Positions 1-6,439 of a stretch of DNA of 10,592 bases are shown here, in pieces. Position 1 is the first letter of the stretch, and each line of letters opens with the position of its first letter. Origin of the DNA: Desulfobacterales bacterium (lineage in GTDB: Bacteria; Desulfobacterota; Desulfobacteria; Desulfobacterales; UBA11574); NCBI GenBank assembly GCA_030145595.1, contig JAQYVG010000112.1, forward strand, positions 1 to 10,592, written 5' to 3'. A model generated the notes under the pieces. It made no database searches and was not told the DNA's origin. It worked only from the letters and a program-made list of their open reading frames with translations. Both the position numbers and the translations under genes were made by a program.

Positions 1-1010
1 AACGACAGCCCCACAAGCTTTGCCTGCAGAGGGTTTTTGGATGTAGTTTCAGTGTCGACAGAGAGTATGCCGGCGGATTCAAGCAGGGTGACCAGATCAA
101 TAAGCATATCAATATCCAGCACCGCCTGGTACTGTTTTTGAGAAAGATCCGTTTGCTTGGCAAGTGCGTGCTGCAATTGCCTGAATTCCAGGTTTTTAAA
201 AAGTTCGGTCAACCGGGTATTGTCCGGGGCTTTGTATAGAAAAGTTTCAGGATCAAACGATATCGGCACCTCGGCGTCTATTGTAACCAGGTCTCTGCTC
301 AGGTAAGCCTGTTTTTTATGTTGGACAAGGTTGGCATGCTGTTTCTTTTTAGTAATCGTATCAATCTGCGCATACAACTGCGGTATGCTCCCAAAGGTTT
401 TGATCAATGCAAGGGCCGTTTTCGGCCCGATTCCGGGTACACCGGGGATATTATCGGCTGAATCACCGGAAAGTCCCATGACATCGATCATCTGATGCGG
501 TTCCACTCCATAAGCCTCTCTGACGGCATCAAGATCCATGGTTTTATCCTTCATGGGATCCCAGACCATGATTTTTTCCGATATGAGCTGCACGAAATCC
601 TTGTCGCCTGTAACCATAACAACAAAGAATCCGGCTTTTTCAGCCCGGCGTCCAAAAGTGCCGATAAGGTCGTCCGCCTCATAACCCGGCATTTCAACGA
701 CCTTGATGTTGAACCCCCTGGTTACGTCCTTTATGTGCGGAATCTGAACCGACAAATCCTCCGGCATGGGAGGACGATTCGCTTTGTAATCTTTGTAGAT
801 CTCATGTCTGAAGGTAGGGCCTTTGGCATCAAAAAACATGACCACATACTCCGGAGCTCGATCTTGAATAAGCTTTAAGAGCATGCGGGTAAATCCGAAA
901 ACAGCATTGGTAGGCAGACCCTTGGAGTTGGTTAAGCCGCGGATGGCATGATAGGCCCGGTAAATAAAAGCGCTGCCGTCTACTAAATATAATGTTCTAT
1001 TTTTACTCAT
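1..1010 (-). CDS. polA: DNA polymerase I, N-terminal part (5'-3' exonuclease domain and start of the 3'-5' exonuclease domain); runs off the left edge
   Basis: DNA polymerase I removes RNA primers and fills gaps in replication and repair. The frame is open from the ATG at 1010 to the window edge, giving 336 complete codons. Residues 1-290 are the 5' nuclease domain: the start LYLVDGSAFIYRAYHAI has the metal ligand D11, followed by FFDAKGPTFRHE (D61), EADD (111-114), GDKD (135-138) and the helix-hairpin-helix region SGDSADNIPGVPGIGPKTA (181-199). From about residue 316 the protein enters the proofreading exonuclease fold with VDTET (D319, E321). The DxE metal-binding motif is intact, so proofreading may be active, unlike in many Pol I proteins that have lost it. 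The polymerase domain lies outside the window. The gene is divergent from the CoA-binding gene at 1150, and a strong palindrome lies 39-57 bases upstream of its start. Identification is very secure from the family motifs. Confidence 0.97.
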   Translation of the reverse strand, partial: MSKNRTLYLVDGSAFIYRAYHAIRGLTNSKGLPTNAVFGFTRMLLKLIQDRAPEYVVMFFDAKGPTFRHEIYKDYKANRPPMPEDLSVQIPHIKDVTRGFNIKVVEMPGYEADDLIGTFGRRAEKAGFFVVMVTGDKDFVQLISEKIMVWDPMKDKTMDLDAVREAYGVEPHQMIDVMGLSGDSADNIPGVPGIGPKTALALIKTFGSIPQLYAQIDTITKKKQHANLVQHKKQAYLSRDLVTIDAEVPISFDPETFLYKAPDNTRLTELFKNLEFRQLQHALAKQTDLSQKQYQAVLDIDMLIDLVTLLESAGILSVDTETTSKNPLQAKLVGLS

Positions 1011-1048
1011 AAGAATACGGGTTTTGAATTGTGATTTCGAAAGTTTTA

Positions 1049-1067
1049 CCCCGCTTTTAAAGCGGGG
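1049..1067. repeat. perfect 9-bp-arm palindrome (CCCCGCTTT-T-AAAGCGGGG) between divergent genes
   Basis: CCCCGCTTT (1049-1057) and AAAGCGGGG (1059-1067) are perfect complements around one base. It lies between the divergent starts of polA (1010) and the CoA-binding gene (1150), where a transcription terminator is not expected. It would fall in the polA leader if that transcript starts upstream of it. It may be a regulatory hairpin or a copy of a dispersed intergenic repeat; the sequence alone does not decide. Confidence 0.55.
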
Positions 1068-1149
1068 CTGAAATTTCTCTGTTTTTTTTAACTCTATTAG
1101 GGTATCATTTGCAGCGTGAAACAGCAAGAACCTATGGCGGGGTCGCATT

Positions 1150-1572
1150 ATGAAGTCAGGGAGAATAATTAAAGCAGACAAAGAAATCAAAGAGATGCTC
1201 GGACAGACCAAGACCATAGCGATTTTGGGTTTAAGTCCTAAACCGCAAAGAGATTCCTATATGGTTGCCAAATATCTTCAGGCAAAGGGGTACCGGATCA
1301 TTCCGGTCCGGCCGGGCCAAAAGGAGATGCTGGGGGAAAAAGCATATGCTTCTCTTGACGATATTAAAGAGCCGGTTGATATGGTTGACGTCTTTAGAAA
1401 CCCCGCCCAGTTAACGCCCCATGTGCACGAGGCGTTGCGCCTTAAGCCAAAAGTATTCTGGATGCAATTGAATATCGAAAGCCGGGAGGCGGCAGAACTT
1501 TTAACGGCAGCCGGCATCAATGTTGTCATGAACCGCTGCACCAAGATAGAATATGACAGGTTATTTGAATAG
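1150..1572 (+). CDS. CoA-binding domain protein (YccU-like, CoA_binding_2 family)
   Basis: A 140-residue single-domain Rossmann protein of the succinyl-CoA-synthetase-like CoA-binding family, the usual length for stand-alone members. The nucleotide-binding start is TIAILGLSPKPQRDSY (22-37), where family members have GxSxxPxRxSY. Further family hallmarks are YRIIPVRPG (48-56), VDMVDVFRNP (76-85), VFWMQLNIES (102-111) and the C-terminal MNRCTKIEY (127-135). The fold predicts cytosolic binding of CoA or an acyl-CoA; the physiological role of these small proteins is not established. The start is ATG at 1150 with only a loose G-rich sequence upstream. Its last 20 bases overlap the start of the Cys-rich protein at 1553, suggesting translational coupling. 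Confidence 0.92.
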   Translation: MKSGRIIKADKEIKEMLGQTKTIAILGLSPKPQRDSYMVAKYLQAKGYRIIPVRPGQKEMLGEKAYASLDDIKEPVDMVDVFRNPAQLTPHVHEALRLKPKVFWMQLNIESREAAELLTAAGINVVMNRCTKIEYDRLFE

Positions 1573-1777
1573 ATCGAAATACAGAGAGAAACGTCGCAGA
1601 GCCAGGCAAAACAACTGCCACTGCTGCGACCGGTCTTTGCCTTTCTGTTGGAGATGCCGTTGCGGGTTCAGTATATGCCAGGATTGCATGCTGGAAAATA
1701 TCTGGGGAATGTCGTGTAATGGAATTACCTGGCAATGCCCGGATTGCGGAGGGCAGAATGGATTTGGCAATCAGTAA
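1553..1777 (+). CDS. small Cys-rich zinc-ribbon-like protein, function unknown
   Basis: A 74-residue protein with 11 cysteines (residues 22, 24, 25, 32, 35, 37, 42, 45, 55, 62, 65). After a basic N-terminus (YREKRRRARQNN) come CHCC, CWRCRCGFSICQDC and finally CNGITWQCPDCGG. The paired CxxC spacing (32/35, 42/45, 62/65) indicates one or two zinc knuckles or treble-clef sites; an iron-sulfur site cannot be excluded. The ATG at 1553 overlaps the end of the CoA-binding gene by 20 bases in another frame and the stop is TAA at 1775-1777, so the two genes are probably co-transcribed and coupled. I do not recognise a named family. The regular Cys pattern argues that this is a real gene rather than a chance ORF. 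Confidence 0.8.
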   Translation: MTGYLNRSKYREKRRRARQNNCHCCDRSLPFCWRCRCGFSICQDCMLENIWGMSCNGITWQCPDCGGQNGFGNQ

Positions 1778-1827
1778 AGCCAAATTCGTAAAAAGCCGGA
1801 TTCATCTTGTTTTGAGTGTTAGCTCAG

Positions 1828-1845
1828 TTGAGCGAAAACGCTCAA
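1828..1845. other. stem-loop TTGAGCG-AAAA-CGCTCAA in a convergent intergenic region
   Basis: A perfect 7-bp stem with an AAAA loop, extendable by two pairs including one G-T. The left arm can pair instead with GCTCA at 1822-1826, so two mutually exclusive hairpins are possible. It lies 51 bases after the stop of the Cys-rich gene and may act as a 3' end or transcription barrier, but no T-run follows on either strand, so it is not a classic rho-independent terminator. Confidence 0.4.
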
Positions 1846-1978
1846 TTGGGTGTCCGTTGTCCTTTGCCCGTCGTCCTAAGCAATAAGAAGCGAGATTATA
1901 TTGCAACTACAGGTGAAACATATAAAGAGGCCCTAAGAACCCGTAAAACCACTGACTACGGACAACTGACCACAGACG

Positions 1979-2004
1979 CCTAATCGAGTTTTGGATCGAT
2001 TAGG
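1979..2004. terminator. stem-loop just after the L,D-transpeptidase stop codon (no T-run)
   Basis: CCTAATCGA (1979-1987) pairs perfectly with TCGATTAGG (1996-2004) around an 8-base loop. On the minus strand it begins 3 bases after the stop of the L,D-transpeptidase gene. The position suits a transcript 3' end, but the lack of a following T-tract makes it atypical; it may protect the mRNA end instead. Confidence 0.4.
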
Positions 2005-2007
2005 GTG

Positions 2008-3333
2008 TTAGGTTGGCCAGCCGGCGAGTTTTGTAGTGGAAGAATGCTCCCTGAATATCTTCCAGGACAACCCTTTTTTTCTAAATTCAAGCCGCTTGTA
2101 CCTTTCGGAGCGAAAGGTTTTACTGCTGTAGTTTTGCTTAAAATAGGCGAACGCCTTGCTGCTATCAACTTGTTTTACTTTAAGGCCGGTAACCTTGACC
2201 GAAATCCATCGATAATTCTTATTTAGCCTGCCTTTATAACTTTTCCAGGCGGAACGGTTTTTAGCGCCGCTTTTGAATGCCGGGTGGTAATGGGCAATAT
2301 AAGCATTCAGTTTTTTGCCCTCCCAGGCTTGACGCCACGACTCCACCAGTGAAGCAATACGGGTTTTATCTTGCAAAACCGGTTCGGGTTTGACTTCTGC
2401 CCAAACAACCCCCGGTTTTTCTTCATCCCACTCGCGCTGTACAAGCACCAGAAGTTTTTTGCCCGGTCCGGCCAGGTACAGCCTGGATACCCCCTGAATA
2501 TTGCCGGCCTCTTTTATGCGAACTGTGCCCGTGGCAACAACACGTTCGCCAAAACCGAGCACCGTGAGAGAACTGAAGTCGGTCTTTAAATGAGCGTACT
2601 TTTCAGGGACCATGGCCTGTTTGAAAAAAGGTATCAGCTCAGAAATATCTCTTTCTAAGGTTTTGAAGCGGTAGGGCAGACGCTCCCCAATAATGACAGG
2701 GGTTTTTTCAAATTGAATGCGTTGATCCAGATCCGCCAGGTCGTGGTTGTCCAAAGCTATACAGCCATTGGTAGAAAAAGGTGAGACATCCTTGTCGGAA
2801 CCATGTACGAAGATTCCACTGCCTCCGTTACCTTCGAACTTGTCAAAGACATCCGGATAGTTCAACCCAAAGGCCCTGTCGCCGAAGATCGTAATTTTCG
2901 AATCCCGGTAAGTCTTTGTGTTGAAATAAATACCTTCCGGGGTCTTTTCGTCCTTTTCCCGCTTTTTTTTGCCTTGATTTTCACCGGTTGCGGCTGAATA
3001 GCTTTTTATACGCCGGTAGCGGCCGTCATAGAGATACAGGTGCAGTTTTTGGGTGGCCTTTTCCACCAGAATTAGATGAATGGGCTTGCTGCCGGCTTTA
3101 TGATAAAGGACGGGGCCATCCCACAGGCCGTCTTTATTGCTCGGCTGCTTTTGAACTTTGGCAAGAAGTTTCCGGGGCGGCTTTTGGGAAGGAACCTGAT
3201 GATTGCTGTCGGCCGAAAAGATTTTTAGACCTAAGCCCATAAGTAATATTGTCGCTCCACAGAGTATGCTAACAGTTGTCCAGCTTTTGATTGATGATTT
3301 TTTGCGGGTGCGCCGGTCAGCTTTTTTTCTCAT
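2008..3333 (-). CDS. L,D-transpeptidase (YkuD domain) with C-terminal NTF2/Cds6-like domain
   Basis: A 441-residue peptidoglycan-modifying enzyme. A basic N-terminus (RKKADRRTRKK) precedes one hydrophobic segment (about 17-38), predicting an inner-membrane anchor with the enzyme in the periplasm. Residues 84-215 are the YkuD domain: LILVEKATQKLHLY at the start, KTPEGIY (130-136), and the catalytic block IFVHGSD...STNGCIAL with His177 and Cys191. The family forms 3-3 cross-links or attaches proteins to peptidoglycan through a Cys thioester. Residues 325-428 resemble the NTF2-like C-terminal domain of Cds6-type L,D-transpeptidases and also residues 27-135 of the protein from the gene immediately upstream. 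The two genes are 12 bases apart and probably co-transcribed. No strong Shine-Dalgarno sequence is visible. The enzyme class is secure; the exact substrate is not. Confidence 0.93.
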   Translation of the reverse strand: MRKKADRRTRKKSSIKSWTTVSILCGATILLMGLGLKIFSADSNHQVPSQKPPRKLLAKVQKQPSNKDGLWDGPVLYHKAGSKPIHLILVEKATQKLHLYLYDGRYRRIKSYSAATGENQGKKKREKDEKTPEGIYFNTKTYRDSKITIFGDRAFGLNYPDVFDKFEGNGGSGIFVHGSDKDVSPFSTNGCIALDNHDLADLDQRIQFEKTPVIIGERLPYRFKTLERDISELIPFFKQAMVPEKYAHLKTDFSSLTVLGFGERVVATGTVRIKEAGNIQGVSRLYLAGPGKKLLVLVQREWDEEKPGVVWAEVKPEPVLQDKTRIASLVESWRQAWEGKKLNAYIAHYHPAFKSGAKNRSAWKSYKGRLNKNYRWISVKVTGLKVKQVDSSKAFAYFKQNYSSKTFRSERYKRLEFRKKGLSWKIFREHSSTTKLAGWPT

Positions 3334-3345
3334 AGCAAAGTAATG

Positions 3346-4422
3346 TTACTGAACTGTAATACAGTAAACGTTTTTCCCTTCATAAAACGTTTGATCGACA
3401 ATGTAGTCCTCAGCAGGGTTCAGATCCAACACGATTCGCAGTTTTCCAACTTTACGATGTAAATATGCTCGTACCTGTTTGACCAATTTGCCGTTTGCTG
3501 GAATTCTATACTTTCCCCGCCAGGAAGTGGCATTCATAAAATCAAGCACAATCCTTGGTTTGTCCCCCTCAAGGGTCCGGACTCTAGGGATGGCATATTT
3601 GTTGAGGTCGATAAAAACTTTTTCCACCTCTTTTTCAATTTCAAATCTAATGCTTTTGACAACGGTTTTGCCGGTTGAAGACTTTTTTGCCTCTAAACCT
3701 TGTTGTTCCTGAGTTGCTTGTTGAGTTTTGGTGTTGAATGCAACAACATTCTCAGCTTTCGTCTGAGGCCTGGTGTTGAGTCCAGCTACATTTTTAACTT
3801 CCGGTGCTCCTGTCGCATTTTTTTGATCTTCAACGCTCTGTTCTTCCTGATTGATCTTTTGAGTTTTGGTATTGAACTCAACTGTATTCTTAGTATCCGC
3901 TTGAGGCTTGATTTTGAGCTCAGCTATATTCTTAGTATCCGCTTGAGGCTTGATATTAAGTTCAGCTACCTTCTCAGCTTCCTTGGCGTTGTGATCCGGC
4001 CGGCCGGACATCACTATTGGTTTCCACTCTTCGGAGACGATTTTCCATTTAAAGCCATTATCTACCATAACCAGCGTTTTTTCACCAATATCCGTAACCA
4101 TGGAGTGACTATAACGTTGAATAAAACTGACAACAGCTTGTTTTTCCTCGATAAATACCCACAAATCAGATATTTCCACCTGGATGCTGCTGCCTTGTTG
4201 AAAGACCGCTGCTTTCTTCTCCCGCCACCTTTCAAAATTGAGTCCCTTTGATTGAAATCTCGGGCTGTAGAATGACATGTAGGTGTCGATATCCCGTTTT
4301 TGCCAGGCCTCGCTCCATGCAAACACTTGCGCGCGAACAGCATCGATATCACCGGCAGACAATCTGCCTGCCAGGCATAACAGTGTTATACACAGAATCA
4401 GGATAGCTGCTGTTTTTTTCAT
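3346..4422 (-). CDS. secreted NTF2-like and AMIN domain protein
   Basis: A 358-residue exported protein. Residues 1-23 are a typical signal peptide (KK, then a hydrophobic stretch, with likely cleavage after LSA). Residues 27-135 form an NTF2/SnoaL-like domain (VFAWSEAWQKRDIDTYMSFY...FKWKIVSEEWKP) very like the C-terminus of the adjacent L,D-transpeptidase. Residues 145-253 are a Gln/Lys/Asn-rich linker built from degenerate 14-residue repeats (consensus near VAELNIKPQADTKN). Residues 254-358 match the AMIN pattern: KPRIVLDFMNA, a G-K-YRIPANG segment and GKLRIVLDL. AMIN domains usually target proteins to peptidoglycan or the envelope. I chose the ATG at 4422; a TTG two codons earlier is possible. 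It is probably an accessory or targeting factor for the neighbouring transpeptidase, by inference from context. Confidence 0.88.
   Translation of the reverse strand: MKKTAAILILCITLLCLAGRLSAGDIDAVRAQVFAWSEAWQKRDIDTYMSFYSPRFQSKGLNFERWREKKAAVFQQGSSIQVEISDLWVFIEEKQAVVSFIQRYSHSMVTDIGEKTLVMVDNGFKWKIVSEEWKPIVMSGRPDHNAKEAEKVAELNIKPQADTKNIAELKIKPQADTKNTVEFNTKTQKINQEEQSVEDQKNATGAPEVKNVAGLNTRPQTKAENVVAFNTKTQQATQEQQGLEAKKSSTGKTVVKSIRFEIEKEVEKVFIDLNKYAIPRVRTLEGDKPRIVLDFMNATSWRGKYRIPANGKLVKQVRAYLHRKVGKLRIVLDLNPAEDYIVDQTFYEGKNVYCITVQ
3886..3969 (-). repeat. two tandem 42-bp repeats inside the AMIN-protein gene
   Basis: Units 3886-3927 and 3928-3969 match at 38 of 42 positions, the first 27 bases being identical. 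Each encodes 14 residues (IAELKIKPQADTKN and VAELNIKPQADTKN). More diverged copies of the same unit are visible at about 3730-3800 and 3860-3890. The period is a multiple of three, so unit number can change without breaking the frame; this is a likely length-variable linker. Confidence 0.85.
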
Positions 4423-4476
4423 AGGCAACTTAATGATCTCGTAAGAAGTCGCGAATTCAACTTGAAGCCGAATTTC

Positions 4477-5097
4477 TCATGAAACCGACAGAATATTTTC
4501 TATCTCCTTTAAGCTGTTAATATAAAACTTGGCTGAAAGTGATTCGTTTTTATAGGCTACAAAAACTGCGTCTGCCGCCTTTGTCGCCATCTCATCCAGC
4601 TGCGAATCTCCGATATATATTAATTGGGCAGAGTCTATCTTAAAATATTCCATGATCCTGATCAGCGCAGCAGGGTCAGGTTTGGGGTGTTCTACGTCAC
4701 AGGCGCTGACAATTAAGTCAAAATATCCTTCAAGACCATGCTCGGTGATAACGCGGTCCATGGTGTCGGATCGGTTTGTGGCAACAGCTGTTTTGTATCG
4801 AGGCTTGAGCTTTGTTAGCAAAGGCTTAAGATGCGGCTCCATTTCCATACAGCTTAAAAAAGGAAGATAACTCATTTGTTTTCGATAGGTTTGTGCCGCC
4901 TCAAAGCTCTTTGTATCTGGAAACAGATGGGCAATTGACTGATCAGCGGTGTGCATATGGGAATAGGCGAGTTGTTGTGGGGTCATGGCCGGTCGGCCGA
5001 AATGTTCTAATATCTTGTTATAATAAGCCATGTTGGCATTTATTGTGTCAAACATGACACCGTCACAGTCAAAAGCAACCACTTCAATATTTTTCAT
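4477..5097 (-). CDS. HAD-superfamily hydrolase, phosphoglycolate-phosphatase-like
   Basis: A 206-residue cytosolic HAD phosphatase with all four motifs: motif I FDCDGVMFDT (nucleophile D10, general acid D12), motif II VATNRSD (T107), motif III HPKPDP (K139) and motif IV YIGDSQLDE (D164, D168). The helical insertion between motifs I and II (about 20-90) is the C1 cap of the Gph/beta-phosphoglucomutase group. The substrate cannot be read from sequence; phosphoglycolate or another small phosphate ester is plausible. The ATG at 5097 lies 6 bases after the stop of the DUF1573-like gene with only a weak ribosome site, so it is probably translated from the same mRNA, driven by the promoter at 5894-5922. 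Confidence 0.9.
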   Translation of the reverse strand: MKNIEVVAFDCDGVMFDTINANMAYYNKILEHFGRPAMTPQQLAYSHMHTADQSIAHLFPDTKSFEAAQTYRKQMSYLPFLSCMEMEPHLKPLLTKLKPRYKTAVATNRSDTMDRVITEHGLEGYFDLIVSACDVEHPKPDPAALIRIMEYFKIDSAQLIYIGDSQLDEMATKAADAVFVAYKNESLSAKFYINSLKEIENILSVS

Positions 5098-5103
5098 AAA
5101 GAC

Positions 5104-5841
5104 CTATTTTTTTTCAGTTTGTTTTGGTTCAAGTATATTACCGTAAATACTGATTTGAATCAGCGGCTTTATTTTGTTGTCTGTTGTCAGGGAAATCAAT
5201 GCATAATAGTTGCCTCGCTTTTTTCTTACGTTTTCAACAGATAAGACATACCCTGTCCCTTGAAAGTCCTGAGTTTCTTCCAGTGTGTAGCGGATGTTTT
5301 TTTGATCTGATGCCTTGGTATCTAGAATTTTGAACGGGTATTTTTTTTCAGGAATTATTTTCACTATTGTCTTCAGAGGCTGTCCGACATACCCCATCAG
5401 GCGGACTCTTTTGGGAGAAATTGAAACAAACTTTTCAACCTGGCCGCTGACTGTCAGGATCACCCGCCGATTTTTGGGGTCATTGGTTATGACAGTTATA
5501 TTTTTTTTAAGCCTCTGTCCCCCCCTACCGTTAGTGGTAACTTTAATTTGGATTTTTCCCCCGCCGCCGGGAGGGATCTGTCTCGGGTAAGAGACAGCCG
5601 TACACCCTCAGTCGGTGGTGACCTTGTTAATCTTTAAGGTTGCATTGCCTTTGTTTTGCAGGATGAAATCATGCATGATTTCAGTGCCATCGACAACTTG
5701 TTTAAATTTATAATACCTTTCCGGGAAATAGGCGGACGGAGATTCAGCGTCTTTTTGGCCGGCTCCAAAAGAGTTGGTCCCGGCTGCAACAAACAGCATG
5801 CAACCCGCAATGGCAATAAGCACAAATCTTTTAAGTTTCAT
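5104..5841 (-). CDS. probable selenoprotein: DUF1573-like exported protein with in-frame TGA (Sec78)
   Basis: I read this as one 245-residue gene with TGA at 5608-5610 decoded as selenocysteine (residue 78). Residues 1-26 are a signal peptide; IAGC at 11-14 resembles a lipobox, but the hydrophobic run continues past it, so a soluble periplasmic form is more likely. Residues 41-145 match DUF1573 (Ig-like): FKQVVDGTEIMHDFILQNKG, NATLKINKV, then TD-[TGA]-GCTAVSYP, IPPGGGGKI, and ITVITNDPKNRRVILTVSG. Family members have CGCT here, so the TGA replaces exactly the first Cys, giving U-G-C. The frame stays open 167 codons past the TGA to a TAG stop. Residues 150-245 look like a second beta-rich domain. 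The start at 5841 is preceded by AAGG; the ATG codons at 5907 and 5922 lie inside the promoter and are rejected. Alternatives are a nonsense mutation or a sequence error. Function is unknown; a redox role is inferred. Confidence 0.72.
5571..5610 (-). promoter_or_regulatory. candidate bacterial SECIS element directly after the in-frame TGA
   Basis: On the minus strand, 10 bases follow the TGA, then CTGTCTC (5591-5597) pairs perfectly with GAGACAG (5578-5584) around the loop TTACCC (5585-5590). A lower stem GAGGG (5605-5609, starting within the TGA) pairs with CCCTC (5571-5575). The 40-base size and the TGA-to-loop distance of 17 bases resemble the E. coli fdhF SECIS, which starts at its UGA and has its upper hairpin about 11 bases on. 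Against it: the loop lacks the G usually present in the first two loop positions of bacterial SECIS elements, and the bulged U of fdhF is not evident. Confidence 0.6.
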
Positions 5842-5893
5842 TGGTAAAAAACCTTTTTTTATTTTGATTATTACGTTTGTTTGCTCGATTAAA

Positions 5894-5922
5894 ATTTTAA
5901 GTTGCATCTTATTGAATGTCAA
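5894..5922 (-). promoter_or_regulatory. near-consensus sigma70 promoter for the DUF1573-like/HAD operon
   Basis: On the minus strand TTGACA (5917-5922) is followed after exactly 17 bases by TAAAAT (5894-5899), one mismatch from the full consensus. It lies between the phosphodiesterase stop (5945) and the DUF1573-like start (5841) and would give a leader of about 45 bases. It rules out the upstream ATG codons at 5922 and 5907 as starts, because they lie within or before the promoter. Confidence 0.75.
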
Positions 5923-5944
5923 GGCGCAACTTCCTGGGCCGGGT

Positions 5945-6439
5945 TCACCTCAGATCCACCCTTGTGATTACTGTCGTTTCGGTATCCACCAGACAAAAGC
6001 CGGGCAAACCGTCTTTTCCCATAATTTCTCCGGGATTCAGCAGGATGGTCTGGTTAATATTTTTTTGCCTGTATTCGTGGGAATGGCCAAAACAGACCAA
6101 GTTGAAATTACCGCCGCATGCCAGGCCTTCTCCCACTACTTCCTGATGGGTAAATGCCAGCTTAAAGCCTTCTATGTCCACCTGTCCGACAAGTCCATGA
6201 AAAGTAACATTTGTCATGCTGGTCAGTGAAAACTTTGTCAACAGGTGTTGATCTCCATCGTTGTTTCCGAAAACGCCGTGAACCGGAATAGAGGCTTCGT
6301 GCAGTTCTTTGAGCATGAAGGGGGCCACAAAATCACCACAGTGAATTATCATGCCGGCATTTTCATTTTTTATGATTGCCAGGGCCTCACGCAATTTCCA
6401 GATATTATCGTGGCTATCACTCATTATGGCAACAATCAT
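5945..6439 (-). CDS. metallophosphoesterase, YfcE/MJ0936 family
   Basis: A 164-residue calcineurin-like phosphodiesterase. All metal-binding blocks are present: MSDSHDN (D8, H10), HCGDF (D36), FGNNDG (N60), FTHQ (H98) and CFGHSH (H119, H121). The length matches the short MJ0936/YfcE class, cytosolic enzymes that hydrolyse phosphodiester or phosphomonoester model substrates with divalent metals; the natural substrate is unknown. I chose the ATG at 6439, which has GGAGG 8-9 bases upstream and lets the protein start with MIVAIMSDSH as in the family; a longer frame to 6478 adds 13 residues and lacks such a site. The gene reads toward the DUF1573-like gene, which has its own promoter. Confidence 0.93.
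   Translation of the reverse strand: MIVAIMSDSHDNIWKLREALAIIKNENAGMIIHCGDFVAPFMLKELHEASIPVHGVFGNNDGDQHLLTKFSLTSMTNVTFHGLVGQVDIEGFKLAFTHQEVVGEGLACGGNFNLVCFGHSHEYRQKNINQTILLNPGEIMGKDGLPGFCLVDTETTVITRVDLR

Noticed and set aside
495..878. 127-codon plus-strand ORF inside polA
   Set aside because: It is antisense to well-conserved polA coding sequence, has no domain and no ribosome site.
1819..1835. tRNA-like D-arm sequence TAGCTCAGTTGAG
   Set aside because: No acceptor stem, anticodon arm or T-arm GGTTCGA-type sequence can be fitted around it.
3700..4251. 183-codon plus-strand ORF opposite the AMIN-protein gene
   Set aside because: Its repetitive leucine/serine/arginine-rich translation merely mirrors the repeats of the real gene on the other strand.
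5104..5463. A separate 119-residue gene starting at GTG 5463
   Set aside because: It begins in the middle of a DUF1573-like domain, has no ribosome site, and is in the same frame as the fragment upstream of the TGA; it is the C-terminal part of the same gene.
5842..5922. Upstream start codons (5922, 5907) for the DUF1573-like gene
   Set aside because: They lie within or before the -35/-10 promoter boxes at 5894-5922, and the signal peptide begins naturally at 5841.
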